64,000 nucleotides of DNA, taken from contig OU612067.1 of NCBI GenBank assembly GCA_914767715.1, forward strand, positions 12,899,001 to 12,963,000, in the 5' to 3' direction. Below, piece by piece: positions 11,325-24,660 of this stretch. Position 1 is the stretch's first letter; every line of letters begins with the position of its first letter. The translations under genes and the position numbers were made by a program. This stretch comes from Membranipora membranacea (lineage: Eukaryota; Bryozoa; Gymnolaemata; Cheilostomatida; Membraniporidae). Under the pieces are notes generated by a model. It was not told the origin of the DNA. It worked only from the letters and a program-made list of their open reading frames with translations, and searched no databases.

Positions 11325-11891
11325 TTAGCCGCCGCAGCCACCACATCCACCACCACATCCACCACCACAACCTCCCCCTCCCCCACAACCCCCGCCATCA
11401 CCACCTCCACAACCGCCGCCATCACCCCCTCCACAACCACCTCCCCCTCCACATCCACCACAACCTCCACAACCCCCTCCATCACCCCCACATGCTGCGC
11501 CTCCATCCCCTGCGCATGCACACCCGTCTCCATCCGTCCCTGCACATGCTGCACAGACGGCCATTCCCCCACACGCCCCCGCACAACCAGCCATGTGATG
11601 GTGATATGTCGGTATATAACAGGTACGGATCCAGTAATTAGATGGTGACGCCATCATCCATCCAGCAGCCATAATCATGGCAAGATCCGCTCCGTCATTA
11701 TACTGTACAGCCTTGGTTCCACGACTTGCTGCTGGCCTGTATTTCGGGGGGTTTGCGACTACCCCCAGCTTATTTGCATCACCATAAGGTGTCATACCAG
11801 GCGGTGGAGGTTGACATAGACAGTTGAGCACAGCTATGCTGAAGGCTAAAGCCAAGTTCTCTGCCATCATTCTAGGGGACTTCAACTCAAT
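11325..11891 (-). CDS. GRDP-A last exon: Pro segment and Gly/Cys-rich tail
   Basis: The acceptor lies at 11892-11893 and the TAA stop at 11325-11327. The first 100 residues match GRDP-B closely (shared ENLALAFS, QPPPPGMTP, QYNDGADLA, SNYWIRT). A CYIPTYHHHM insert absent from GRDP-B follows. The tail then begins as Ala/Cys-rich before becoming repeated CGG and CGGG units for about 60 residues. The tail is the most divergent part between the two copies, as expected for a slippage-prone repeat. Cysteine recurs every three to six residues, so metal binding or disulphide cross-linking is possible, but this is inference. Confidence 0.85.
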   Translation of the reverse strand: MELKSPRMMAENLALAFSIAVLNCLCQPPPPGMTPYGDANKLGVVANPPKYRPAASRGTKAVQYNDGADLAMIMAAGWMMASPSNYWIRTCYIPTYHHHMAGCAGACGGMAVCAACAGTDGDGCACAGDGGAACGGDGGGCGGCGGCGGGGGCGGGDGGGCGGGDGGGCGGGGGCGGGCGGGCGGCGG

Positions 11892-14800
11892 CTATGAAAA
11901 AGATTCATAAATGGAAGTGCCTTGATGCAAAATAAATAAATGAACTATGATTAAACTTAACTGAGTAGTTAGCATGACCAGACTAACAAAGTCTGATCAA
12001 CCAATGCTAGAGGAACTGCAACATCACTGCAATTCTATCAGTGCTCTTTCACAAATATACTGGACAGGGGAAAAAATAAGATTGATAGGCTTTGCTGGAA
12101 TTCAATACATATGATTAGATTTGAGGGTGTTTTAATAAGTGGAAGTTTTATGATTGACTAGTTGTTTTAGTTGACATCACAATTTGCTTGAGACAATAAA
12201 TTCATTTTACTATTCAAATTTTAAAAACTTACCTCTCCTTTCTTCAGGTCAATCTTTACATCTCGAAGAGAGGTTTTGACACCCTGGACATCCATATCGA
12301 AGTAATTGACCCAGTGACCGCTAGCTTCTATCATACTTGTACGTATCCTCAGGTTACCGGGGTTTCCAGGCTGTCCCCGCTGATGCCTGGTCCCTAAAGA
12401 GAGTGCAATATAAGATGAACACACTTGCACCTGTATCCGAAGTTGCAAGTTACAAATACAAAAAATTACCCTTCAAAGTACTGAGTCGTGCGGGGCTGTA
12501 TTTGCATATAACTTGCCTTAAATGATTCACCTTCACTGCAAATCCAATTTGAATAGGACTAATGCACTTGTATCCGCATCTGAAATATTGACCTGACAAC
12601 TCCCTGGCATTACATATATCTATACCACTACACTTATACTTGACATACCAGCCGGTATATATGGACATTCTAGCAAGGATATCATACAGAGATGAGGTAT
12701 ATGTTAGAGATCCTGTAAATACTGGCGTTTATGTTGAGGAACCTACACTAAGAATGGTATGATATCAGAATTGTGAGTTATTCCCCCAAAAGAAGGGAGG
12801 GGACAACTCTGATGACGTAAGGCATTTAATATAATCACTGTTTAGTCATTACAGGGCAATCATAGATATCCAGTGTTCTCTACACAGCTTGGACAGGGAC
12901 CGCAACGAGCGGTCAACAGACAGTGTAGAGCCATGATCATACCTGGTACGCCTTTCTTCATGTTAGCCCAGTGACCGAAGATAAAAGCTCTGTCTCCGTA
13001 AGCGGTCTTCACAAGCATACCTCTCTCTCCTCTTGATCTACTCAGAGTTACCGCACCTCCAGCTTTACCACCAATCTAAAACAGTAAATAATTCAATGAC
13101 ATTTTACTGCTTAGAAGAGTTGAAGAGCTGGCATATGCACCCTGAGACCCAATGCTGAGGACCAACTGAACCAAAATATGGCATTCAAAATTGAACGCGG
13201 GGCAGTCAACATTCACTATGGCTCCATGCCTCGAATGAGTGGTCCACTCCCATTTAGAACAATGAATGCTTATAATTTCTATGATGAGAAAAACATCTGC
13301 CACGGCATTATAGGAATAATGCAATTCAAAACCGTATATGTTTTCGCATCAAGAAATGTCTATCGGTACATGCGGAAGTTGACTGAAATGCTATTCCCAT
13401 ATATCGATCAGGCTTAAAACTGGTGTCAAATTGATATATGGAAACATAATGATTATGTAGTGTGTGTTATGTTGAGAATGAAGCCGTACTTATATCAGCA
13501 GCTTCCGTGATTGCTCTGTGATTACTGGAGTTCACACTATGACGCGATGATGGTACCCTTTTAAAACTGGGTGAGCATGGACTTCTCTTCATTTGCTAAC
13601 AAAGTTTTTTGTTAGTGGTCTAGAGCCCCCAACTTATATACAGCAGGTGAAATTGACACGCTCACCTCTTTCGTGTTATCTTCAGGTACAGTGTCAGTCC
13701 CTATAAGATGAGATACAGCAACCATTCTATCTCTGTAGAATATCTGCACACATGACATTAGTAGAGGCTGAGAGTGTATTATACGGGCTGTGAATACTGT
13801 GTTACTGTCTCCCACTAGGCTTAAACTGCAAAAACATGTACACTTTATGTGGAGATATGTCTTCAACTTTGATGAAATAGATAGAGAAAATCTGTGTTGA
13901 ATGACAACGGAAAAGTAAAAGACTTTGAAAATTCAACCCAGTGCTAGTGGTCTAAACCTATTTCAGATGAGTTATGCTTCAAGGTTTGAAATTTGGTCGA
14001 ACGAACCTCAATAGCATTACAAAAACACTCAATTAACTATATGACGTGAACATTTATGTTGTGTATCAGGAAAGGAAAAAATTTATCTTCCCGTCTCATG
14101 ATTAACAGCACTGCCAAACTGTGATTTTTGAGGTGGACAACGATTTACTATCTGTCAGTGTTTGGTCGTGCGACCAGACTGAGTTATATCTTGTCACATT
14201 CAGCTTGCCCTCTGAAAAAATCAACACCAATAGTTCTAATGTGCACCCAGTCTGTGCTTATAAATTTAGTCTCTGAATGAGACTAACAAACTTATGGATT
14301 GAGACAGAACTTACACATGGTTAGCTACTGTACAGTGATTGACAGCTCCAGGTGGCAGCCTGCCTAGTGGTACTGGTCCCCACATTGATTCCACTGTTTC
14401 AGGCATCACAACATTTGTGAAAGCTCCTGCCTGGAGTCTCAGTTTAACACCTCCTACTACTGGCACAGCAAACTCACCTGGGGAGTAGAGATATAATTAT
14501 CACATGAAACTACAGTGTGATGCTACCAGCATCTTCCCGCTGATTGTCTGATTTACTGTTGGTGCGTAGGTTGATGGTGGATAGGTGCTCAAAGTACTAA
14601 ATGAAAATGTGTGTCTCTTAAATTGACGACAAACTGCGAAATTGTAATAATACAGAACCTTGCAACCTTGGTTTTGAGGCAGACAAATCCTAATAGGAGT
14701 CAAATATTTCAATTGACCCTACAGGAACCAAATCAAGCATGTTTAGCTATCCATATACCCAGAAGATGATCATAGATGAAGAAAAACAAGATTAAAATAA

Positions 14801-17800
14801 ATTCAAATGAGAATAAACAAAACGAATGAAAGTGTTTTACCTTCCACAGAGAGGCTCGACCCTCCGAGTTGATTATTCAGAGTCACAGCTTGTCTGGTGG
14901 TGACACCACGCTTCAGGTACAGACTCAAGTTGATAGCTGCCTCCCCTTCTCTCTCAGCTGATACACAGCAGCCCTCTGCTGTCTGACTTACTGTCCAAGT
15001 CAGCTGCTGCTGTGAGTCTTTATACAAAGAAAACTCTGCCTGATAACAAAAGTAGCAAAATTAAATAATTAATGATTAAGCTACCATGCATGATTTGCAA
15101 AAATCATCTTTTGTATAATCGATGTTCCGCTTTTACATCCCACCTGAATTCATTGTCTGCATCATTGATTTTTCTGGATAATCAGCTCAAATTAAGAGTG
15201 TACCGGGAGGAGTCTATAAGATGAAATGGTAATACTGGGAAGATTCTTCATGCCACTCTTTTCATGAATATCTGTAGACTCACCATTGGCTTCGAAGTTG
15301 AAAAGTTGAAGTATCCGTCAGGGTTTCGTTTAGATTTCTTTTCATAAACTGGTCTTCTACCCCGATAACACCCTAATTTGATCTTAGCCGCCTGAGAATT
15401 TTCCACCCTCATATGTTTGATCTCCATAGGGAACAACAAGTCTGCACTATTTGTCTCCTACAAGTGAAAACATAATCAGAGATTAGAGCAATATAAGGTT
15501 GGCTAGAGAAGAGAAATGGGTGGGGGGAGACTAACACATCATAGTTAACGTGTCCAGATGTCAAGTTGTTCAATTACTCAAAGACATGGCGATGTATTTG
15601 TTCTGTATTGACTATAGTGCCACACAGATAAATGGTGCACATGGAATTTCATGAAGTTTGTAGAATAGCACAAGATTAATTTCCTAAGCTTTCTTTATCG
15701 CTACCATGAAAGCTATTATCACAAGAGCCAATACTTTCATCAGACTGAAACAACGCTACGTTGTGACAAGTCATGTGACCTGCAGGGAGCCATCAAAACA
15801 AGCAAATAAACAAAATCGAGGGGAGGGTTTTTTATCTGGCTATATCTCAGGGAGTTATGCGCATCCATCCTCAAAACTTTACAAAATGTAATTTGAGACA
15901 TTGATTGATATTAGGTGAAAGTAAGAATGTGATTGACCAAATAGTTAAGAAGTTATGAGTGAAAAACCATGCAGAGAAGCATGATGGTTCTGCGGTAGAT
16001 GACTTACAACTATGATAAGTAGATGTTTATTAGGGAATTATTCCCTCATCTTCAAATTTTACTTCCCCTCTCAGCTACTTTCAGAGCAGCCTGAATAATC
16101 AGATTACTTTGAGAACCTAAAGACTATTTAAAATAATTAGACTACTACCCTGTAAAGTCTGAGTGAGTAGACTAGTCAGAATGCTCCACCTACACTTACC
16201 TCCTCTTCAGACATCCAGCTGAGTCTCCCTACAGGAGATACACCTCTGTACATTGCTCCACTGAGTGCCATATTAATACCATAAGTATCTCTCCACAGCT
16301 GTTTAGTCTTCTGTTCAGACTGAGTAAGGTGAGACTCAGCACTTCTGTCTGTCTGGTTATCATCATGATTAAACATCTGATCAAAAGTGATATCAAAGAA
16401 TTAAGAACTACAGGTTCATTTATAATCAATGTTATCTGTGCTGGGGTGTTCTTCATCTGTAGGTAAAGTACAATGTTCAATGGCAAAAGTAACATCCAGG
16501 TGTGGTATTACTAGGGAAGGATTGAATTTAATGTGCCAAATAAAATAAGATTTTTGTAGCTCAAAGCAACTGCCTGATTCGTGTTGTACTATGATGATGT
16601 GCATGAATGCATGGATGTAGACTGTGACAATGAGTTAAATGAATTATTTTTAATGGTGGGAGTTGTCTCATATTTTGACATGGGAGACGATCCAACAAAT
16701 TAATTTCCCCTTATCAAAAATGATTTGACGTTTAATAATACTTATAAGCTCGCCTTAACAACCATGCAGGAGTACAGCCTGTCATTAACTTGTTTTAGGG
16801 AGGGGTAAGGCATTGGAAAAATAAGTATAAGCCAAAACCTGAACAAAATCCATCGCTAGTGTAATTAAAGGACCACCTGGTAGCATCTATAATAGTTCCT
16901 GGTGGCTCAAAATGTAAGCAAGTGTACACCAGATAGTTGTCCATGAAAGGTATTTTATAGTGGGGGAAGGTTTGGCCCTGTCACTGCATTAAAAATAAAA
17001 TTGTAAGTTTGGATCATCAGTGAATCAATGAAATGTCATAGCTTTGTTCGGAGGGGGGGGGGATGTGGCTTGTCAAGACAGGCTGACTCCGAAAACAAAT
17101 TTGAAGTCTGCTTGAGTCATACATATTCTCACCTTGCCTAGTATGCTGACAGTATCTTTTTTGTAGAGATGAGGATGTAACTGGTGCGTATGCCAGGCCA
17201 GATCCATATCATAACACGGTACAAGAAAAGCATCAGGGTAAAAGATCTTCAACTGTAGCATCATCTGTCGAATGAGAAAAAAAAGCAGGATGTCTATATG
17301 AGCTAAATGTTGGCAAGGCCAGGTCAAACTCTGATTTGTTAAACCCTTTCTCAGCAGTCTATTTCATTCCAGTAGCGGAATGTTTTCAAAATAGTGCCGG
17401 AAAAACAGGAAAAGGAATAAAGGAAAGCTTGAGAATGATGATAAGTTAAAAAGGAGATAGATTATTTATTATGAGAGATAAAATATAATTAAGAAGAAAA
17501 AAAATTCCAAAAATGTTATGATATTTCTATTATAGTATGTCTCACATACATCGCAGGAGTTTGTTTATAGATTTAAACTGATCGTTGAATAACTGCAAAA
17601 GAATATGTCCGTAAATCTTTTTGTCGCTCTGCTGTATAATACTGGTGATGAGTACTGTTTCTTACTAAGTAACAGGAAGAAAGCACCTATGGGGCACCTG
17701 TCATCTATAGTTGTTACCGTCAATGAGGCTGTCAATTAATCCCCAGTAAGAATATACAGTGGAGACACTTCAATGATAGCCATACTGCCTGCGCATTTTG

Positions 17801-20193
17801 ATCCATTTTGGAAAATTTTGCACAATTAGGAATTATCATGGGTAGGTATTTCAGAGTGACAAAATGCTAGCGTAATTATTATATAATAAGTAAAATTGGC
17901 GGCCAACCAATCCAGGCGGATCAGAAACCCCTCCTCGTGCAGACAGTACAACTATCATTGAGCTAGCCCTCTGCATATCTTCACTCTATGATAATGTTTG
18001 CAATTTCGACAATCTGCCACATAATTGATCTGATGATGAAAATTGCCTCATGACTTTGAAGAAGTTTGTACCAAAATATTCAAACTATTATGTGGATAAA
18101 ATCAGTTGACTGCTCAACACTAATTGCTCATAAATCTTAAATCAAAGGTTCTACAAAACCATTGATAACATTTGTCATGTTAGTCAGGGAATAACTATTC
18201 TCCCTGCCAATGCTTGATTAAACATATTTCCTTGTTCAAAGCAGCTGTTGACAGCTAGGTATCTATTGATTCAATCACATGATGTTGAGTTTCAAAAAAG
18301 TAAACAAAGCTTATTATGGCAAACAACTATGGAATGATGTGAACCATGGAAATATGGAATGTGGTCTGATTTCAACAGAAATTGATTATCAATAACTGCA
18401 GACGTCAACATCATTGTATGATGTTATTTTAGTAACCTTATGTGTGTGAAGTTAAATTGCAATATTCAATGTTGTGGCAGACTTTCTAGCGTAGATCTTC
18501 CAACTATATAGGTCAAGGTCACAAACTATAAGACTTTTATTTGCTCGCAGTGATCCTACCATCAACTTTTCAAAACTACCGCTAGACATCAGAATAATAT
18601 TTTCCTTAATGATAACACCCATAGGACTGCCGCATTTCCTAACTTTGGAAATGCCCATAGTTAGGGAAATGCGGCAGTCATAAAGGGCTGTCTATGAAAT
18701 CATCAAAACTACATAAGACCATAAGATATTTAATATAAATTCCACAGCGTGCAAGCTTGTATGTTGGAATTTTGAAGAAGTTAATCAGACATCAAATTCC
18801 TGCATCATACATTAAACTATCAATTATTGCTATTATTATGTAATGATGCTAAGTATTGAAAATGTTATGTCCATTATATGCCATTAGCTCCCAAATGAGG
18901 GAAAGCTATTTTTCCCTACCTATTTGAAGATAAATAAATTAATTCCCTATTCAAATTGCTGCCAAATACATATTTATATGAACAGAGAAATTTGCGTATC
19001 ACTGACAAGTGAGATAAGAAGAATGTCAGATGATACTTCATACTTCTACATCAGTCTCACCTTATATCTGTTGATAGCGCTAACGAGAAAGTCCCTTATT
19101 CGGTAGTGAGGTAGGCTAACATTGTAGTAGAATGCACCTTGCCTTTGAACAGCTGACACTAAGTCATATGAACTTTGAGGGATGTAAGCCGGACCACCCA
19201 CAAACTCTGAAGGTTGTTTCAAGTCCACTTCTAAAGGCTCACCTGACTACAGAGAATGCAAAGTAGATTGAAAAAAAAAACATGACACAAGACAGACTGA
19301 ACTGGAGATTCAATTGGCCATGGCTGCCAGTGTAGACAGAAAATTACTGGTTTTCAATTACATTAAAAAATCTGAGAAACACTATAAATCACTACAAAAG
19401 GTCAAACACTCACTAAAAATTGTATTTCAAATATCTAGTGAGCTTACCTGCACATGTCTACTCCAGATGTCTCGTATGGCAGGTGAACATTCGTCTTGAG
19501 ATATCACACTGTGGTCTGGCACCATCCCTATGAGCTTGGTACAGTCTGTTTCATAATAATATGGTGCAAGCATGTGACAATGCCAAATCCATTCTATATC
19601 AAGAGGAGCATGGGACAGAGGCCCTGAGGGCTTAGCCTTGGCTATGGCAGGTAAAAACAAGGTCTCATACCTGTGAAATAAAGGAATATGTGACTGATGT
19701 CAGCTAGAAATCGTCTTTCTTGTAGTCTTTTCAACTTTTAATTTCCCTGATAAGTAACTGAAAATTACATAATCTATCTATCCGAATCTTATTGGGAAGA
19801 ATCTATGAAGGATCCTCTGTATAGGTACTCATATGTGCACTCGGTGTTCGTTGCCCCCCTACCCTCATCACACATAAAATATCAAGAGAACAGTGTTGAA
19901 ATGCACTTAGGTTAGCCAGTCATTCTCGACTGTTTTATGATCAGTAGGCCATAGTCATAGATCATAGTCTGAGCCCCCAAGACTTTAGCCCCCGGCCGAC
20001 GCCCCCGCTGATTGTATGATATTTACCTTCTAATGGCATTGTTCAAAACCGGTCCAGGAGTGTACAGTAAGGGATTTTGTGATACATTTTTCAGAAACTC
20101 AATCTCCGCTTTCATACATCCGATATGTTGTGCAGTTGATAAAGAGAACCCAATATTTTCAGCTACTCTGATATTTTCCTTTTCTTTCCCCAT
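11325..20193 (-). CDS. GRDP-A: glycine-rich domain-containing (DUF1399-type) protein, 12 coding exons
   Basis: I placed 12 coding exons, each with AG acceptor and GT donor: 20193-20027, 19670-19448, 19246-19061, 17264-17133, 16376-16200, 15457-15284, 15039-14841, 14477-14315, 13825-13666, 13075-12943, 12393-12233, 11891-11325. They join in frame to 813 aa. The GRDP/DUF1399 family signatures are W85-H-C-H88 with 'PLDIEWIWHCH', and W216-H-T-H219-QLHP, preceded by 'CYDMDLAW'. The middle of the protein has no domain I can name. The last exon holds a PPPPG segment, then a Gly/Cys-rich tail from about residue 726. Plant relatives are linked to stress responses; the biochemical role in animals is unknown to me. 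ATG 20191-20193 is the first in-frame ATG, because an in-frame TGA lies just upstream in the same exon. It is divergently paired with GRDP-B. Confidence 0.85.
17133..17264 (-). CDS. GRDP-A exon 4: WHTHQLHP motif
   Basis: A 132-base exon with the strongest family signature (CYDMDLAWHTHQLHPHLYKK). It differs from the GRDP-B exon at only one of 44 residues (Y for N in 'IFYPDAF'). Such conservation, against weaker similarity elsewhere, points to purifying selection on the His/Trp motif. Confidence 0.85.
18625..18679. repeat. Short inverted repeat in GRDP-A intron 3
   Basis: The arms at 18625-18643 and 18660-18679 match except for one missing C in the left arm (GACTGCCGCATTTCC...). The 16-base loop itself contains a partial third copy ('ggaaatgccc'). 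Confidence 0.65.
19448..19670 (-). CDS. GRDP-A exon 2: first WHCH motif, 15 codons shorter than in GRDP-B
   Basis: The exon is 223 bases against 268 in GRDP-B, an in-frame difference of 45 bases after 'MVPDHSVI'. Splice sites and phases are unchanged. It carries PLSHAPLDIEWIWHCHMLAP. Confidence 0.8.
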
Positions 20194-20255
20194 GATGATA
20201 ATATATTTCGGTCAGAACTGACGAGTGGTTTTTATCTCAACTAATCCGTTAGTAT
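20194..20255 (-). promoter_or_regulatory. GRDP-A 5' UTR part of first coding exon
   Basis: A pyrimidine-rich tract with AG at 20256-20257 (minus strand) lies at the position homologous to an acceptor before GRDP-B's start. This implies at least one upstream non-coding exon. A good donor (CAGG|GTAAGT on the minus strand) lies at about 20832-20836 and could be its partner. Confidence 0.4.
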
Positions 20256-23007
20256 CTGAAACAGAAAATTGTAGTAGAGCTTCCAACGGAAGGAGAAAAA
20301 ATTGCATGCAAGAAGTTAAATTTGTGATTGCCATACAAAAGACTTTAATGTTGCTGTGCATTCCAGCACGTGTGCAGGTTACAGTGCAGACTCCAGCCAT
20401 GGACCCCTGGGACTTAGGCCTACATGCCTTTACTTTGCCAATGTCCAGATACTGGACATGTATGTATGTAGGTATGTAAATTCCAGGGGCCAGCCGCTAT
20501 AGCAGCTGATTAATTGACAGTAAATGTTGAAAATTTGAAGTTTGATACAGCCCATTCAGGCAGCTAGAGGGTTTTCCCAGCCTCCTGGATGAACCAAAAG
20601 CACATGATGATCTTGATGACACTCCGTATTAACAACAATATAGCTCAAATAGTTATATGCTCTGCACTCCCATTACAGTCACCACACTTAACACCAACTA
20701 AACACACTCACTACTACTTTACTAGCACCGTATTTATTATTATCTATAGTCAAAGTTTTTTGTAATAATACTTGCTATAACTTTTCCAGCATCATTCATT
20801 TCATAGTGACGGCAAAGTGAAGAGGATCTTACTTACCCTGCACTTGGAAACTTATACAAGGCAAAGTGATGACTCACTCAACTCAACTTCACCTCTAGTG
20901 GCGAGTAAATAAGTGACTACATTGCATGTTTGTTTGTTTTGATTTTGTTGCTTTACACACGGCCTTGACCTAGCAAAAGTTCCAACCTTTAATTGTTTGC
21001 TCAAGTTGGATTTCCCTTTGATATGAGAACACAACTCCTAAAATCATATGATGGTTGTTATCCCTGTTGTTATAATCTTGCTAAAGCATGAACTGTACGA
21101 ATAAAATATCTACAATCCATATAATAATAAAGGGAGTCATTTATCACTATAAACATATCATCACATTCATGAAAATAGAGATTTTCAGAATTTGCTATTT
21201 CATCATTAGTATTGATTGCTCTTTCTATGTCGATATCAATGTGGTGAACTGGACTCTGATTTCTGTCACTCATCAATGAAAGTGCCACAAATTGTATCAT
21301 CAACCAGCAATCAGAATATATGATGATAATAAGAATCATAACAATTTTCAAATTCTCCAACAAAATGATGAAGTCGCCAATGTATCCAGTAGTAAAATAC
21401 TCACCGGCAACAAAAGGTCCGTATAATTAAACTTTTATTATTCTGCTAAAAGAGCGGATATGAAAGAATTCTTGTTAAAGAAAGAAATAAAACATATAGC
21501 ATAAAAAGCATTGGAACAGCTAGATAGTCCTAGGACTAGAGTGACAGCTGTCCCACTTTCCTGCCAAAAGGCACCAGGACGCATAGATGAGAGAAATTGA
21601 ACTTCAATAGACGCAGCGATCAGAGATATCAGTACATCAACATGTCATAATCATACCACATTTGACCATGTATATGTCGGATGGACGAATTTATAAAATA
21701 TCTCTTGCAAAAGCAGTGAAATTCACTGTAGACAAATAAAATACAATCCATACAGTTCACTATGTTTTCAAATTAAATCAAAAGATTGCATGTGCTGGTG
21801 AAAATCTTCATCAGCAGGTGGAGATGTTCGATCTTAGTAAAGTCCAAGGTTTCAATTTACTTGGAATGCTCTATTGTGATGATTGACATTATAAAATGCA
21901 CTGAAATTCGCTCCTAAGTTACAATATCAAATCTTGCAGCGGTATGGATTCATAACATTCTGAAAACTGTGCAAAACTGAACAGTAACTTGAATGTGAAT
22001 TGATGATACATGTTTCCGAATCAACCACACATATACTAGCTGACTGGCTATGCAACAAATTTGTTATGCAACAAATATTGATATGTTACTAATGTCAACT
22101 AGGCACCATGCTTACAACAATTTAAATTTACTAAGTGCCAGTCGGTAGAAGCTTGCGAATGTCCGTCCGCCCTTGCCCGTCCAGAATTTTTCTGCCCCCA
22201 TCAAAGAAATTTGTTTGTCGTCCGAGCCTGTCCAGGGAAAACTATCTGTCCGGAAATTTTTTGCTGGCCATTAAAATAATGTTGTCAATAGAGATGGACG
22301 GACACGTGCGGACAGACAGGAATCCCGTCTACCACACACCTCTGCTTTGAACGGATGGGCCTGGCTGGACTCTGTTCAGTCATGGTCAGTAAGACAAATC
22401 CCTTTGGCAAGCAGTAGAAATTTTCTGCCTTCTAAATGACTGACAGAGAAATATGATCTGTAATCTACTTCTATTAAATTGAATACCTGAACAAGAGATT
22501 CACCATTATGATTATGTGAGCACCCCATTTGATTTATGGATCGGAGCTCTTTATGCCACTCAAGTGATAGCCAGCTGAGACCCAGTCATCATAACAGGTG
22601 AAACAGACTCATGTTTTTATTACACTTTACTTCTGATCCGTATTCTGCCATTGTTTAATATACAATATATTTACTCAAGCCAAAAGAATACAGACTTATA
22701 ATAATTTTTTCTGTAAAACACACTGCTGATTTAATTTCCTAGAAAAGTTGAGTCATAGTTATTGTACTGGAAACAGAAATCGCTGGCCTAGCAGGCAAGT
22801 ACTAACTGGCGCTTATGTCAAACTAAGATGATTGGCCTTTTGTGTCCAATTGTATATAAATATCACAATAGGAAATTATCATTTAAGTTGCTTTTTTTAG
22901 CCATTTGCATTTTGAAGTTTGGTTTTGGTCAAGGAAATAAGAAATGGTCAAAACTCTTATTTGGTTGCGCTGAGAAAATCAAGTGAAGGTTATCAACTGT
23001 TTCGATA

Positions 23008-23057
23008 CTTCAAGTTGTTGGACAGGAAACGGATGGTTCCTGTCCAACAACTTGAAG
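23008..23057. repeat. Perfect 21-bp hairpin
   Basis: The arms at 23008-23028 and 23037-23057 are exact reverse complements, with an 8-base loop (acggatgg). The stem is too short for a typical animal microRNA precursor. A template-switch palindrome is a simple alternative. Confidence 0.8.
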
Positions 23058-23559
23058 GAAGCGGTGGGTTGATTTCGTTCAGCCACCAATCCAGTCCTGA
23101 CTATCAGATTGATCTGTTAAGATAAAACTTTGAACCCGAATTTTTAGTAAAAACCTGTAAACACACCAACCGATTCCTATGATGCACATCTTAGATTTAT
23201 AGAGACGCTACCGCGTATTAATGTTCAGACTTGACACGTTTTCATGTCTTCTGCTGATTAGCTATAGTTTTTTAACATATCTTTTATATACACATGGCTC
23301 AACAGGCATAATTTGTTGATTACATATAAGCTGTTGCTGTACACTGCCATACATGCATACATACATATTTTGTACAAAATGATATGGTATGTTATGATTT
23401 TTGTTGGGTAGTCACATTTCCAACATTAGCAATAAACTAAGAAAACAAAAAGAAAAATGCTACCAGCATAAGTTGATGCCTTGGCCTTTGAAAATAGCAA
23501 TTGTGAGAAAGGGCAAGTGGGAAGTTGTCTTAATGGGTAATTGTCTTGGTGGAAAAAAG

Positions 23560-23770
23560 TGATTTTGATAAAAAGGCACAGTGGGAATTTCCCTTGGTGG
23601 GAAAACAGCTAGGTGGGAAAACGTTGTGGTGTGAAAACGGATAGATCGGAAAGCATCCTGGTGGGAAAATGAATTGATGGTAAAATGTCTTAGCGGGAAA
23701 ATGGAATGGTGGGAAAAAGTTCAGGTGAGAAAATGGCTTGGTGGAAAAATGAAATTGAGAAAATGGACGG
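23560..23770. repeat. Degenerate minisatellite
   Basis: A motif like 'ggtgggaaaatg' recurs about ten times at roughly 16-20 base spacing with many substitutions. It reads as an old, decayed short tandem repeat. Confidence 0.6.
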
Positions 23771-24254
23771 ATACCGTGGAAATAGTGTCATTGGGACACC
23801 ATGTGGAGTGAAAGACCCTTATTGAACGATTTGGAGACCAACGCTTATCCTGTTTGAAGGCTGATCATCCCCATGATCTAGAGATCAGCAGTTGCGTTTG
23901 GAGGCCAATCTTGAAGCCAGTGACTAACAATCACTAAGATTTAATTTGTCACAGCTGGGGTGAATCGGTATTCACCAAAATGTCAGCGTCCTATTCTTCA
24001 CCAAAATACTTTACTCAGAATTATTTTTATTCAAAAATGATGACCTTTTACTGGAATGTTTTGATGTGTTGTACAAATAAATACCTGTATCAATTGATGA
24101 AGTTGCAGCCCGTTGATTGATTATGCAGCAATAATTGACATGAGAAAAAATGTAAATTTTTGTTTGAAAATGTCTTATAGTGCTCAATCCAAAATAATTC
24201 CTACACATAGACAGAAATTACAATCAGGATAGTATGCATCCATATATTGCACTG

Positions 24255-24406
24255 TGGGAGAGGTATACACCCAAGGGTGTTGGGGGCTGGAACAGTCAAC
24301 AATGAAAGCTCCCCCAGTGGGACTCGAACCCACAACTCCTGCGGCACTAATCGCCTGGTAGTGAATAGCAAGCGCGCTAACCGATTTGCTCCATCTCACC
24401 ATCCCC
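24255..24406 (-). mobile_element. tRNA-derived SINE (copy 1)
   Basis: Read on the minus strand from 24406, it has a tRNA-like head. There is an A-box-like 'ATCGGTTAGCGCGC' and a perfect B-box 'GGTTCGAGTCC' within 'GTGGGTTCGAGTCCCACT', as in Leu/Ser-type tRNAs. A non-tRNA tail ('ggtgtatacctctc') is shared with the second copy. The spacing and the shared tail argue against a functional tRNA gene. Confidence 0.65.
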
Positions 24407-24660
24407 AAAAAAGAATGGGTCGATGACGCTAATTTGATAACCCGCTATTCACTACTCGGAGTTGTGTTCTCTCATCCCACAGCACATTCCAATCCACCAT
24501 TGCCATCCTATGAAACACAGCGTACGTGTTAGGGTTATTGGCCGTACATGGCCCATTGCTGGGACCCCTTTTAGTAGGTTTAACTGTCTTTCCAGCTTGT
24601 CAGCATGTCTTTCCATGCTGTCACATGCCTTTCCATGAGTCAGTCAGTAGACAAGTACAC

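Noticed and set aside
11297-11641. His/Pro/Leu-rich 114-codon frame on the plus strand
   Set aside because: It is the antisense shadow of the Gly/Cys tail of GRDP-A; GRDP-A has correct splice sites and a paralog.
22919-23125. 68-codon frame containing the perfect hairpin
   Set aside because: The palindrome forces complementary codons and there is no protein-like signal.
24310-24406. A genuine tRNA gene on the minus strand
   Set aside because: A- and B-boxes are present, but the stems do not close cleanly, and the same tRNA-unrelated tail occurs in a second copy, so it is a SINE.
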